In this document: positions 40,883 to 50,854 of the stretch, piece by piece
Layout of the letters: the number at the start of each line of letters is the position of its first letter
Numbering within the stretch: the stretch's first letter is position 1
Assembly: GCA_018896025.1 (NCBI GenBank)
Contig: JAHIND010000001.1
Location: forward strand, 32,621 to 96,620
Direction: 5' to 3'
DNA from: Pseudomonadota bacterium
GTDB lineage: Bacteria > Desulfobacterota > Desulfarculia > Desulfarculales > Desulfarculaceae
Length of the DNA: 64,000 nucleotides
The notes under the pieces: model-generated
Told to the model about the DNA's origin: nothing
What the model saw: the letters and a program-made list of their open reading frames with translations, nothing else
Databases searched by the model: none
Program-made: the position numbers and the translations under genes

Positions 40883-42126
40883 GCACGGCCACGGCCATAG
40901 AGATCGCGGGACTGGTAAAGCGCTTTCGCCGCGAGATGCTCCGGCGCGACTACACCACCTGGAAGTCGCTGCTGCTGCGTCCCTTTAAGCGGCGCACCGA
41001 TGCCGACTACCTCACCGTGCTGGACGGGGTGGACCTGAGCATCGAGCCGGGGCGCACCATCGCCATCATCGGGCAAAACGGCTCGGGCAAGTCCACCCTG
41101 CTCAAGATACTGGCCGGCATCTACAAGGCCGACCAGGGCACGGTGACGGTCAAGGGCCGGGTGAGCAGCCTCATCGAGCTGGGGGCGGGCTTCCACCCCG
41201 AGTTCAGCGGCCGGGAAAATATCTACCTCAACGGCACCATCCTGGGCCTCAGCAAGAAAGAGATCGCCGCCCGCTTCGACGAGATCGTGGCCTACTCGGG
41301 CCTGGGGGATTTCATCGAGGCCCCGGTGCGCACCTACAGCTCGGGCATGTACGTGCGCCTGGGCTTCGCCGTGGCGGTGAACGTGGACCCGGACGTGCTC
41401 TTGGTGGACGAGGTGCTGGCCGTGGGCGACGAGGCCTTCGCCCACAAGTGCGAGACCAAGCTCAACCAGTTCAAGGCGGCGGGCAAGACCATCGTCCTGG
41501 TGAGCCACGACCTGATCTCGGTGAAGAAGTTCGCCGACGAGGTGGTGTGGCTGGACGGCGGCAAGGTGGCCGCCCGGGGCGAAGCGGCCCAGGTCATCGA
41601 CATCTACCGCCAGGGAGTGGCCCGGCGCGAGGACGAGACCGGCCGGGCCCAGGCCGAGGCCAGGGTGGCCGAGCTGGCCGCCGCCCGGCGCTGGGGCCAG
41701 GGCGAAGTGGAGATCACCGGGGTGCGCCTGCTGGACGAGGCGGGCCAGGCCCACGCGGTGTTCACCTCCGGGGGGCCCATGAACCTCGAGATGGATTACC
41801 TGATGCGCCAGCCGGTGGACGACCTGGTGTTCGGGGTGGCGCTCAACAACAGCGCCGGGGTGCTTTGCTACGGCAGCAACACGGCCATAGACCAGGCCGA
41901 GTTGGGCCAGGCCCCGCCCAAGGGCACGGTGCGCTTCGCGGTGCAGCGCCTGGACCTGGTGCCCGGCACCTACACCGTGGACGTGGCCACCCACGCCGGG
42001 GACGGCCGGGCCTACGACTACCTCACCCAGGTGGCCTCCCTGTCGGTGCGGGGCGGGCCCCGCGACGAGGGCATCTGGCGGCCGCCCCATACCTGGAGCC
42101 TGACCGCACGGGGAGACAAGGCATGA
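40879..42126 (+). CDS. wzt: Polysaccharide ABC transporter ATPase with substrate-binding C-terminus
   Basis: This 415-residue Wzt has a nucleotide-binding domain at 1-245 with Walker A GQNGSGKSTLLK near 70, signature YSSGMYVRLGF near 155 and Walker B VLLVDEVLAVGDEAF near 173. Residues about 270-415 form the extra beta-sandwich domain (VEITGVRLLDEAGQAH ... YTVDVATHAGDG) that in E. coli O8/O9a Wzt recognises the capped end of the chain. ATG 40879 overlaps the permease stop (ATGA); the longer open frame upstream is rejected. Its own stop overlaps the methyltransferase start. Confidence 0.88.
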   Translation: MSTATAIEIAGLVKRFRREMLRRDYTTWKSLLLRPFKRRTDADYLTVLDGVDLSIEPGRTIAIIGQNGSGKSTLLKILAGIYKADQGTVTVKGRVSSLIELGAGFHPEFSGRENIYLNGTILGLSKKEIAARFDEIVAYSGLGDFIEAPVRTYSSGMYVRLGFAVAVNVDPDVLLVDEVLAVGDEAFAHKCETKLNQFKAAGKTIVLVSHDLISVKKFADEVVWLDGGKVAARGEAAQVIDIYRQGVARREDETGRAQAEARVAELAAARRWGQGEVEITGVRLLDEAGQAHAVFTSGGPMNLEMDYLMRQPVDDLVFGVALNNSAGVLCYGSNTAIDQAELGQAPPKGTVRFAVQRLDLVPGTYTVDVATHAGDGRAYDYLTQVASLSVRGGPRDEGIWRPPHTWSLTARGDKA

Positions 42127-43379
42127 GCCAAGAAGAGAAAAGCGCCCCGCCGGTGGACGTGCAGGCCATTCTGGCCGAGGTGGACCAGGCGGTGGAAGAC
42201 AAGAAGGCCGCGGGCTTCTACGACCCGGCCGAGCTTCGGCGGGTGGAAGAGGCGGCCCTGGCCGCCCGCTCGGTGGACGACGAGCCGGGCAACCTGATGA
42301 AGCTGCACCACGCCAGGCTCAAGGAGTATTGGGAGCCCACCGGCTGGGGGGTGGACACCCACCGCACCGGCGCGGCGGGCAAGCTCATCGTGGGCCTCAA
42401 GAAGCTAATCTACAAGGCGAGCCGCTTCCCCATGAGCGTGTGGCTGGCCCGCCAGGCCCGTTTCAACGACGAGGTGGTGCATCTGATCACCGTGCTGCTG
42501 CCCCTGGTGGCCAATGTGCGCTCCCGCTTGCCCCAGGCCGAGAAGCGCCTGGACGAGCTGGAGGTGTCCCTGGCCCGCACCGCCCCGCGCATCGAGACCA
42601 TGCTGGCCCGTTTGGAGCGGGTGGTGAATGAGCAGGAGGCCAAGGGCGAGGCATCGCCCGGCGCGGCGGACCAGGTGCGGCGCGCCCGCTTCCAGAGCCG
42701 GGGCGCGGCCTACCTGGAGTTCGAGAACGCCCACCGGGGTCAGCGGGAGCTTATCAAGCAGCGCCAGAGCGTTTATCTGCCCTTCTTCGCCAAGAGCGTC
42801 ACTCCCCAGGCCCCTCTGCTTGACCTGGGCTGCGGCCGGGGCGAGTTTTTGGAGGCAGCCAAAGAGGCGGGGCTCAGCGCCCGTGGCCTGGAGCTGAACC
42901 CGGAGATGGTGGCCCACTGCCAGGGCCGGGGCCTGGAGGTGGCCGAGGGCGACGCCCTGGAGTACCTGCGCGCCCAGCCGGACGGCAGCCTGGGCGGCAT
43001 CCTCATGGCCCAGCTCATCGAGCACCTGACCACCGACGAGTTGCACGAGTTGGTGAGCCTGGCCGCGCTCAAGCTGGCCGACGGCGGGCACCTCATCGCC
43101 GAGACGGTGAACCCGGCCTGCCTCACCACCCTGTCCGGCGCCTTTTACCTGGACCTGACCCACCACAAGCCCATCCACCCCGAGGCGGCCCGCTTTTTGT
43201 GGAAGGGCGCGGGGCTCCGGCAGGTTGAGCTACTTTATCTATCGCCCTACCCCGAGCAGTACCGCCTGCCCGAAGCGCCGGGCGAGGGCCCCACCGCCCA
43301 GGCCCTGAACGAGACGGTGCAGCGGCTCAACGACCTGCTCTACTCCTTCCAGGATTACGCGGTGGTGGGGCGAAAATAG
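42123..43379 (+). CDS. SAM methyltransferase of the polysaccharide cluster
   Basis: In this 418-residue protein, residues 1-190 are helical and charged with a likely coiled coil (LPQAEKRLDELEVSLAR, then RIETMLARLERVVNEQEAK). Residues about 200-418 are a class I methyltransferase: LLDLGCGRGEFLEAA near 235 binds SAM, and LIEHLTTDELHELV follows. It overlaps wzt by four bases. A methyltransferase with an attached coiled coil beside a Wzt with a C-terminal binding domain fits a chain-terminating, length-controlling methyltransferase like WbdD, but no kinase domain is seen and the sugar target is unknown. Confidence 0.75.
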   Translation: MSQEEKSAPPVDVQAILAEVDQAVEDKKAAGFYDPAELRRVEEAALAARSVDDEPGNLMKLHHARLKEYWEPTGWGVDTHRTGAAGKLIVGLKKLIYKASRFPMSVWLARQARFNDEVVHLITVLLPLVANVRSRLPQAEKRLDELEVSLARTAPRIETMLARLERVVNEQEAKGEASPGAADQVRRARFQSRGAAYLEFENAHRGQRELIKQRQSVYLPFFAKSVTPQAPLLDLGCGRGEFLEAAKEAGLSARGLELNPEMVAHCQGRGLEVAEGDALEYLRAQPDGSLGGILMAQLIEHLTTDELHELVSLAALKLADGGHLIAETVNPACLTTLSGAFYLDLTHHKPIHPEAARFLWKGAGLRQVELLYLSPYPEQYRLPEAPGEGPTAQALNETVQRLNDLLYSFQDYAVVGRK

Positions 43380-43381
43380 GC

Positions 43382-45736
43382 ATGGCCTCCCAGCGCCGAG
43401 GCGAGCCCCTTTCCTGCACCTTCGTGCTGCCCTGGTACGGGGAGCAGGTGCCCGGCGGGGCCGAGGCCGAAGCCCGGCTAACCGCCGAGAACCTGGCCGC
43501 CGACGGGGTGCGGGTGCGGTCCCTGGCCACCAACTTGAGCGGCTTGGGCAGCGATTGGGAGCACGACACCCTGCCCGTGGGCGAGAGCCTGGAGAACGGG
43601 GTTCAGGTACGCCGCTTCCCCGTGGCCCAGCGCGATGCGGCCCGCTTCGACGGCCTGAACATGCGGGTGCTGGCCGGGGCCACCCTCAGGCCCGACGAAG
43701 AGCGGGACTTCTACCGTAACATGGTCTACAGCCCCGAGTTGCTGGAGCACATCGCGGCCCACCCCGAGGAAGGCCCCTTTTTCTACATACCGTATTTGTT
43801 CACCTCCTCGGTGTGGGGGCCGCTGATCCACCCGGCCAAGAGCCTGATCATCCCCTGCCTGCACGACGAGGGCTACGCCCGCATGGCGGCGGTGAAGCGG
43901 GCCATGGAAACCAGCCGCATGGTCTGCTTCCACGTGCCCGCCGAGCGCGACCTGGCCGCGAGCCTATACGACCTGGGACGCACCGAGCCGGTGATCGTGG
44001 GCGAGGGCATGGACACCCACTGGACCCACGATCCCGAGCGCTTCCGGCAAGACTTCAACCTGCGTGAGCCCTTCATCCTCTACGCGGGGCGCAAGGACCC
44101 AGGCAAGAACACCCCTCTGCTGGTGCACTACTTCCTGCGCTACAAGGCCGAAGGGCGCGGCCCCGCGGGGCTCAAGCTGGTGTTGGTGGGCAACCTGCCC
44201 GCCGAGATACCAACCGGCGGCGAGGCCCACGTGTTGGACCTGGGGTTCGTGAGCGTGCAGCAAAAGCACGACGCCTACGCGGCGGCCGAGGTGTTCGTGC
44301 AGCCCTCGATCATGGAGAGCTTCTCCCGGGTGATCATGGAGGCCTGGTTGGCGGGCACCCCGGTAATGGTGCACGCCGACTGCCCGGTGACCAAAGGCCA
44401 CGTGATGACCAGCGGGGGCGGCCTGGCCTTCAAGGACTACCCTCATTTCGCCGAGTGCCTGGACTATCTGCTGGAGCGTCCCGAGCTGCGCCAGCGCATG
44501 GCCCTGGCCGGGGCCGAGTACGTGCGGGGCAACTTCTCCTGGCCTGCGGTGGTAAGCAACTACCTGAAAGTCATCGAGACGGTGAGCGCCGAACCGGCGG
44601 CCCCGCCCACCACCCTGGACCGTGCCCTGGCCCCCCAGCGGCCCCGATTGGCCGCCGGCCCGGCGGTGCATCAGATGGTGCCGGACTTCAGCTTCGGCGA
44701 CGCCATCGGCAACGACGCCCTGGCCATCCAGAAAACCCTGCGCTCCTGGGGCATCAGCTCGGACATCTTCGCCCACTCCATCCACCCCCGCCTGGCCGAC
44801 AAGGCCCGGCCCATCGAGGAGTACGCCAAGCAGGCGAGGCCCCAGGACGTGCTGCTGTTTCATTTTTCCATCGGCCATCCGGTGGCCGACCTGTTGCCCG
44901 AGCTGCCGGGGCGGCGGGTGCTGCGCTACCACAACATCACCCCGGCCGAGTTCCTGGACCTGTGCAACCCCGAGAGCGCGGCCCGCGCCCGCCTGGGCCG
45001 GGAGCAGCTAAAACGCATCGCCCCGGCGGTGGAACTGGGCATGGGGGTGAGCGACTACAACTGCCAGGAGCTTACCGAGGCGGGCTGCCCGGCCACGGCC
45101 ACGGTGCCCATCGTCATCGACACCTCGGTGCTGGCCACGCCGTCCGACCCCTTCGTAGCCCAGCGCTTTGACGACCAGCGCCCGGCGGTCTTGCACGTGG
45201 GCCGTTTGGTGCCCAACAAGAAGATCGAAGACCTCATCAAGACCCAGTACTGGCTCTCGCGCCTGATGCCCGGGGCGCGCATGCTCATCGTGGGCAGCGA
45301 GGTGGGCTGCGAGACCTATGCCGAGGGCCTGCGCGAGTTGGTGGACCGTCTGGCCGTGCCGGACGTGCACTTCTCCGGCCACGTGTCCCTGGCGGCGCTC
45401 ATGGCCTACTACCGCCGGGCGAACTGCTACCTGTGCCTGTCCGAGCACGAGGGCTTTTGCGTGCCCCTGGTGGAGTGCATGCATCTGGGCATCCCCGTGG
45501 TGGCCTTTGCCGCCGCCGGGGTGCCGGGCACCCTGGGGGGTGGCGGCATCCTGCTGGACAGCAAAGAGCCCCAGCGGGTGGCCGAGGCGGTGGCCAAGGT
45601 GCTCACCGACCCCGCCCTGGCCCAGGGCCTGCGAGCCGCCGGGAAAGAGCGCCTGCGGCGCTTCGCGCCGGACCGGGTGGCCGACGATCTGCGCCAGGTG
45701 CTCACCGGCCGCATGGGCCTGAAGTTGGACCGGTGA
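43382..45736 (+). CDS. Two-domain glycosyltransferase, tandem GT4-like
   Basis: This 784-residue protein is made of two GT-B glycosyltransferase units. The first (about 1-410) has ILYAGRKDPGKNTPLLV and FVQPSIMESFSRVIMEAW. The second (about 435-784) has VLHVGRLVPNKKIEDLI, FSGHVSLAALMAYYRRA and CLSEHEGFCVPLVECMHLGIPVV with the E(x7)E nucleotide-sugar motif. The first unit carries ESFSRVIMEAW in the same place, so both may be active. It likely adds two sugars of the repeat unit using nucleotide sugars in the cytoplasm. It starts 2 bp after the methyltransferase stop. Confidence 0.82.
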   Translation: MASQRRGEPLSCTFVLPWYGEQVPGGAEAEARLTAENLAADGVRVRSLATNLSGLGSDWEHDTLPVGESLENGVQVRRFPVAQRDAARFDGLNMRVLAGATLRPDEERDFYRNMVYSPELLEHIAAHPEEGPFFYIPYLFTSSVWGPLIHPAKSLIIPCLHDEGYARMAAVKRAMETSRMVCFHVPAERDLAASLYDLGRTEPVIVGEGMDTHWTHDPERFRQDFNLREPFILYAGRKDPGKNTPLLVHYFLRYKAEGRGPAGLKLVLVGNLPAEIPTGGEAHVLDLGFVSVQQKHDAYAAAEVFVQPSIMESFSRVIMEAWLAGTPVMVHADCPVTKGHVMTSGGGLAFKDYPHFAECLDYLLERPELRQRMALAGAEYVRGNFSWPAVVSNYLKVIETVSAEPAAPPTTLDRALAPQRPRLAAGPAVHQMVPDFSFGDAIGNDALAIQKTLRSWGISSDIFAHSIHPRLADKARPIEEYAKQARPQDVLLFHFSIGHPVADLLPELPGRRVLRYHNITPAEFLDLCNPESAARARLGREQLKRIAPAVELGMGVSDYNCQELTEAGCPATATVPIVIDTSVLATPSDPFVAQRFDDQRPAVLHVGRLVPNKKIEDLIKTQYWLSRLMPGARMLIVGSEVGCETYAEGLRELVDRLAVPDVHFSGHVSLAALMAYYRRANCYLCLSEHEGFCVPLVECMHLGIPVVAFAAAGVPGTLGGGGILLDSKEPQRVAEAVAKVLTDPALAQGLRAAGKERLRRFAPDRVADDLRQVLTGRMGLKLDR

Positions 45737-46914
45737 AGGCGATGCCCCTCATCGACGCCCGGGCCTTGCAGCCCGGCTACAAGGAGCACGCCCAGCGAGG
45801 CATAGGACGCTACGCCAAGAGCCTGTTCGCGGCCATGACGGCCCAGGTGGACCCGGCGGACCTGTCCTTCATCCAGCGCCGCGACCTGCCTCAGCCCGAG
45901 TTGCCGCCCCAGTCGCCGCGCCTGGCGGTGGGCCCCGGCCCTCAGCGCCTGCCCGGCGGCGAGCGCCTGGTGGGCCAATATTGGACCCTGCCCCGGGCCC
46001 TGGCCCCGGCCTGGAAACAGGGCCGGGTGGTGCACATCCTCAGCCACGCCGACGCCCCGGCCCGCCTGGGTCCGCGCACCGTGCTCACCTGCCAGGACCT
46101 GATCTTCCAGCGCATGGAAGATATCTACATCAAGGGCCGCAACGCCCTGGCTTTCCGGGCGGCCCGCTGGCTGGAGACCCGCTGCCTTAGCCGCGCGGCG
46201 CGCATCCTGGCCATCAGCGAGTGCACCAAGCGCGACCTGGTGGAGCTTTACCGCATCCCCCCCGAACGGATCACCGTGGTGCCCCTGGCGGCGGACCCCG
46301 GTCTGGCCCCGGTGGAAGACCCGGCGGCGCGCGACGAGGTTCTGAGGCGCTACGGGCTGGACGCGGGCGGCTACTACTTCTACCTGGGCGGCATAGACCC
46401 GCGCAAAGACTTGCCAACCCTGCTGCGAGCCCTGCTAATATTGCGGGAGCAGGGCCGCCCGGCGGTGCTGGCCCTGGCGGGCAAGGTGGAGCGGGACAAG
46501 CACTACCCTGCCCTGACCCGGCTCATCGCCGAGATGGGCCTGGGCGAGGCGGTGAGGTTCCTGGGCTTCGTGCCCGACCGCGACCTGCCCGCCCTGTACT
46601 CGGGAGCAACGGCCTTCGCCTTCCCCTCGCTCTACGAGGGCTTTGGCCTGCCGCCCCTGGAGGCCATGGCCTGCGGCGCGCCGGTGGCGGCGGTGCGGGC
46701 CGCGGCGGTGCCCGAGGTGGTGGAGGAGGCGGGCATCCTGGTGCCCCCCGGCGACGCCCGCGCCCTGGCCGAGGCCCTGGCCGCCCTGGGCGACGATACC
46801 GAGCTGGCCCGGCGCTACCGGGCCCTGGGGGCCAAGCAGACCGCCCGATTCTCCTGGGAGCGGGCGGCAACCCAGACCCTGGCTGTTTACGAGGAGGTGG
46901 CCTCTGCTGGATGA
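45733..46914 (+). CDS. GT4 family glycosyltransferase
   Basis: This 393-residue GT-B enzyme has an acceptor-side N-terminal domain with IDARALQPGYKEHAQRGIGRYAK. The donor domain contains YYFYLGGIDPRKDLPTLL near residue 215, VRFLGFVPDRDLPALYSGA near 275 and FPSLYEGFGLPPLEAMACGAPV near 298 with the E(x7)E motif. It most resembles mannosyl- or glucosyltransferases of polysaccharide pathways; donor specificity is not readable. The GTG at 45733 overlaps the previous stop (GTGA); an ATG at 45742 is the alternative. Confidence 0.85.
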   Translation: MKAMPLIDARALQPGYKEHAQRGIGRYAKSLFAAMTAQVDPADLSFIQRRDLPQPELPPQSPRLAVGPGPQRLPGGERLVGQYWTLPRALAPAWKQGRVVHILSHADAPARLGPRTVLTCQDLIFQRMEDIYIKGRNALAFRAARWLETRCLSRAARILAISECTKRDLVELYRIPPERITVVPLAADPGLAPVEDPAARDEVLRRYGLDAGGYYFYLGGIDPRKDLPTLLRALLILREQGRPAVLALAGKVERDKHYPALTRLIAEMGLGEAVRFLGFVPDRDLPALYSGATAFAFPSLYEGFGLPPLEAMACGAPVAAVRAAAVPEVVEEAGILVPPGDARALAEALAALGDDTELARRYRALGAKQTARFSWERAATQTLAVYEEVASAG

Positions 46915-48517
46915 GCCCAAAAGCCGCATAGGCGGATGGCTCCTGGAGAGCGCCCTGGCCCTGGTGGTGGCCGGTTCGGTGTGGTGGCTGTGGCCCCGCC
47001 TGGATTTGCCCCGCCTGGGGCACGAGCAGCAGTGGTTTTCCCTGGGCTGGCTGCTGGCCCTGGGCCTGGGGGCCGCCTGGCGGGCCCTGTGGCCCCAACC
47101 CCGGGGCGACGACGCCCACCACCTGCTCAGGGCGGGTACCTGCTCCTCGGCCGCTCTGGGCCTGGGCGTGGTGTTCGTCATCCTGCTGGCGGGCTCCCTG
47201 GGCCTGGGCAACTACAAGCTTTGGCTGGGCATCGTCTATCTGGGCGGAGTCACCCTCAGCCTGGCCAGCCTGACCCTGCGCCTGCGCAGCGAGATAAGCG
47301 CCCGCCCCGAGGGCGAGCTTCTGGCCATGCTGGCCGGGGCGGCCATATCCTTCGCCGCCTGCCTGCTCATCTTGCCCTGGGTGCGGCCCGACCTCACCGC
47401 CCTGTGGCCCCCGCCCGCGGGCGAGCTGTGGATGCCCCTGGCCTCCGCCGCCCTGTGGGGAGGCATCGCCGGGGCTACCCTGCCGGTGGTGCGCCTGTTG
47501 GGCGGCGACCGCCGCCTGGCCTGGATCATCTTCTTGGCCGTGGGCTTGGGCCCCGGACCGGCCCTGGCGGTTAGCTGGCTGCCCCTGGCTCCCCTGGCCG
47601 CAGTGTGCGCCATCCTGGTAGGCCTGGCCTCGCTCCGGCTCATCAGCCCCCGCGCCCGCCGCGCCGCCATCCAGCACGCCGAGCAGGGCGAGGGAACCCG
47701 CCCCCTGTCCTTCTACTGGCTGCTGCGCGGCCTCATGCTGATCTGGTGGGGCGTGGGCGCGGCGGTCACCCTGGCCGCCGCCTGGTGGTATCCCCGGGTG
47801 GGGGCCATGTTCACCGACGCCATCTGGCTCAGGGCAGTGGGCCTGGGGGCCTTCATGGTCACCTGCGTGGGGCTGTTGGCCGAGTACGCCCAGCCGCTTT
47901 TGGGCCGCAGCGACAGCCCCCGCCTGGGCCGCGACCGCAAGGTGGTGGGCATCTTCTGCTCGGTGCTGGTGCTCCTGGCAGCCCTTAGCCCCTTTTTGCT
48001 CATGCAGCCTCCGGCCAACGCCCACCTGCCCTCCTACTTCGCCGACGGCGCCCGCGCGGTGCTCTTGCACGAGGAGATGGTGCTGGGACCCCACAACCCG
48101 GAGATAGAGTTCAAGCCCCCCACCTGGCTCAGCAACCTCAGCCGGGTGTTCGTGATCAGTCTCTTAAGCGACGGGGCCCAGGTGGAGCAGGGCCAGGTGG
48201 TGGCCCAGCTCATCGCCACCGACGAGCAGGACCTGCCCCACATCTACCAGCTACGGGCGGGCATCGACACGGCGGAATGGGACCTGGACAAGCGCGAGAT
48301 GAGCCTGGAGGCGGGCCACCGCCCGGCGCGCCTGGCCTCCACCTGGATCGTCTACACCGCCATCGGCGAAGCCTTCATGGCCCACGACTACTTCACCGGC
48401 CTGTACCTGGGCCGCCGGGTGGAGCGCCTGACCAGCGTGCGCCTGCGCTACCTCTACAAGAACCCGCCCGGCAAGCCGCCGGTTACCTTGGTCCTTCGCA
48501 AAGTCTTCTTATACTGA
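46904..48517 (+). CDS. Large polytopic membrane protein of the polysaccharide cluster, probable CTG start
   Basis: This protein of about 537 residues has 11 or so hydrophobic helices in residues 10-380 and an extracytoplasmic C-terminal domain of about 150 residues (for example VFVISLLSDGAQVEQGQVV, YQLRAGIDTAEWDLDKREM). That tail looks like a beta-sandwich found on some membrane glycosyltransferases, which is a weak inference; I do not recognise the membrane part. No ATG, GTG or TTG lies at the needed position. CTG 46904 has AGGAGG 6 nt upstream, overlaps the previous stop and keeps the first helix whole. A flippase, ligase or transferase role is possible. Confidence 0.6.
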   Translation: MLDEPKSRIGGWLLESALALVVAGSVWWLWPRLDLPRLGHEQQWFSLGWLLALGLGAAWRALWPQPRGDDAHHLLRAGTCSSAALGLGVVFVILLAGSLGLGNYKLWLGIVYLGGVTLSLASLTLRLRSEISARPEGELLAMLAGAAISFAACLLILPWVRPDLTALWPPPAGELWMPLASAALWGGIAGATLPVVRLLGGDRRLAWIIFLAVGLGPGPALAVSWLPLAPLAAVCAILVGLASLRLISPRARRAAIQHAEQGEGTRPLSFYWLLRGLMLIWWGVGAAVTLAAAWWYPRVGAMFTDAIWLRAVGLGAFMVTCVGLLAEYAQPLLGRSDSPRLGRDRKVVGIFCSVLVLLAALSPFLLMQPPANAHLPSYFADGARAVLLHEEMVLGPHNPEIEFKPPTWLSNLSRVFVISLLSDGAQVEQGQVVAQLIATDEQDLPHIYQLRAGIDTAEWDLDKREMSLEAGHRPARLASTWIVYTAIGEAFMAHDYFTGLYLGRRVERLTSVRLRYLYKNPPGKPPVTLVLRKVFLY

Positions 48518-48606
48518 TCTTGATTTTCCCGAATATGGCTGAACAGTAAACCGGCGGCTGCGCTGTCTTGCGATGGTTGGCCTCTCTTGGTTTAGGCCAA
48601 CGCTCA

Positions 48607-48727
48607 CCGGCACAGCCAGGGGGACGCGGGCAAGGCATCCGGCGAGCGCAGGCCGTAGGCGTAGCAAAAGCTACGTCGAGGCCTAAGCGATGCCGGTAAC
48701 GCCGCCCCCGGCCGTCTGGCGCAGCCG
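48607..48727 (+). repeat. Long-hairpin intergenic repeat, copy 8
   Basis: This 121-bp copy has apical CGTAGC / GCTACG around AAAA, AGGCC / GGCCT and CCGG / CCGG stems. It lies between the convergent membrane-protein and rplQ genes, 90 bp past the former's stop and 8 bp beyond the ribosomal superoperon terminator. Confidence 0.8.
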
Positions 48728-48734
48728 ACAAAGC

Positions 48735-48768
48735 AAAAAAGTGAGGCCCTCCCGAAGGAAGACCTCAC
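48735..48768 (-). terminator. Terminator of the ribosomal protein superoperon
   Basis: On the minus strand a 12-bp stem (48768-48757 with 48752-48741, two G-U pairs) closed by a TTCG tetraloop is followed by six T residues. It lies 33 bp after the rplQ stop. This is the only clear intrinsic terminator seen in the 15 kb of ribosomal genes. Confidence 0.92.
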
Positions 48769-48800
48769 CAGCACTACTTACTTGGCGCGGACGGTGCGGC

Positions 48801-49165
48801 TTACTTGGCCGCGCTCTCGTCCACCAGCTCCACCATGGCCATGGAGGCGGCGTCGCCCCGGCGCACCCGGGTGGACAGCACGCGGACGTAACCGCCTTGA
48901 CGGCTGCTGTAGCGGGTCTTGCCGTCATCGAAGAGCTTGCTGCAGATCTTGTGGTTGTGGACATAAGCTTCCACCTGGCGGCGGGCGTGCAGATCGCCCC
49001 GCTTGGCCAAAGTGATCATCTTTTCGGCTATCCGCTTGAGCTCTTTGGCCTTGGCCTCGGTGGTCTCGATTTTCTCGTGCTCGAACAGCGAGGTGACCAT
49101 ATTGCGCAGCATGGCCTTGCGATGGGACGTGGTGCGCGAAAGCCTGCGATTATCTTTACCGTGTC

Positions 49166-49169
<4 letters not shown>
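48801..49169 (-). CDS. rplQ: 50S ribosomal protein L17
   Basis: This 122-residue protein begins [25 protein letters not shown], the standard L17 opening. It binds 23S rRNA near the peptide exit tunnel. As in E. coli it directly follows rpoA, here with a four-base ATGA overlap, and is the last gene of the superoperon before the TTCG-loop terminator. An Ala/Ser-rich end (DESAAK) is slightly longer than in minimal L17 proteins. Confidence 0.95.
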
Positions 49170-50173
<1,004 letters not shown>

Positions 50174-50189
50174 GACCTCTCTCTAACTG

Positions 50190-50816
50190 CTAGCGGGAGT
50201 ACAGCTCCACGATGAGCTGCTCCTGCATGGGGATGGTCAGCTCTTCGCGGTTGGGCAGCGCTTTGACCGTACCCCTGAATTTGTCGGCCTCCAGCTCCAG
50301 CCAGCCGGGCACGGTACGCCGCGCCACTGCTTCCAGGGACTGTTTAAGCTGGGCGATCTCGCGGCTGCCGTCCTTAACCGCCACCACGTCGCCGGGCTTC
50401 ACCCTCGCGGAGGGGATGTTAACCCTGGCTCCGTTGATGGTGACATGGCCGTGACGCACCCAGTGACGCGCCTGGGCCCGGCTTCCGGCGAAGCCAAGGC
50501 GGTAGGCCACGTTGTCGAGCCTAAGCTCCAGGAGCATAAGCAGGTTATGGCCCGTAACGCCGTGCATGCGGGCGGCGCGCTTGTAGGTCAGCTTGAACTG
50601 ACCCTCGGCCAAGCCGTACATGCGGCGGACCTTTTGCTTCTCCCTCAGCTGCAGACCGTAGTCGCTGGTCTTGCTGCGGCGCTGGCCGTGCTGCCCCGGA
50701 GGGAAGGCTCGGCGCTCCACGGCGCATTTATCGCTGAAGCAGCGGTCGCCCTTAAGATAGAGCTTTTGAACTTCGCGGCGGCAAAGCCGGCACACTGAAC
50801 CTCGGTATCGAGCCAA
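50190..50816 (-). CDS. rpsD: 30S ribosomal protein S4
   Basis: This 208-residue primary 16S rRNA-binding protein also helps form the mRNA entry channel. It begins [22 protein letters not shown] and contains [19 protein letters not shown], so it is the four-Cys zinc-type S4. The S4 RNA-binding domain ([21 protein letters not shown]) follows near residue 100. The start is TTG with GGAGG 7 nt upstream. In E. coli S4 represses its own operon; no such site was identified here. Confidence 0.95.
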   Translation of the reverse strand: MARYRGSVCRLCRREVQKLYLKGDRCFSDKCAVERRAFPPGQHGQRRSKTSDYGLQLREKQKVRRMYGLAEGQFKLTYKRAARMHGVTGHNLLMLLELRLDNVAYRLGFAGSRAQARHWVRHGHVTINGARVNIPSARVKPGDVVAVKDGSREIAQLKQSLEAVARRTVPGWLELEADKFRGTVKALPNREELTIPMQEQLIVELYSR

Positions 50817-50854
50817 AATAGCTCCTCCGTGTCGCTAGCGGTGACCCAGACCCA

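Noticed and set aside
40150..42126. 658-residue Wzt with a long N-terminal extension
   Set aside because: The extension is the shifted frame of the permease gene. ATG 40879 overlaps its stop in the usual ATGA manner and begins the ATPase domain.
6977..48727. Hairpin repeats as a CRISPR array or integron attC sites
   Set aside because: They are not spaced as an array with unique spacers, and they lack the attC core GTTRRRY/RYYYAAC boxes. No cas or integrase gene is present.
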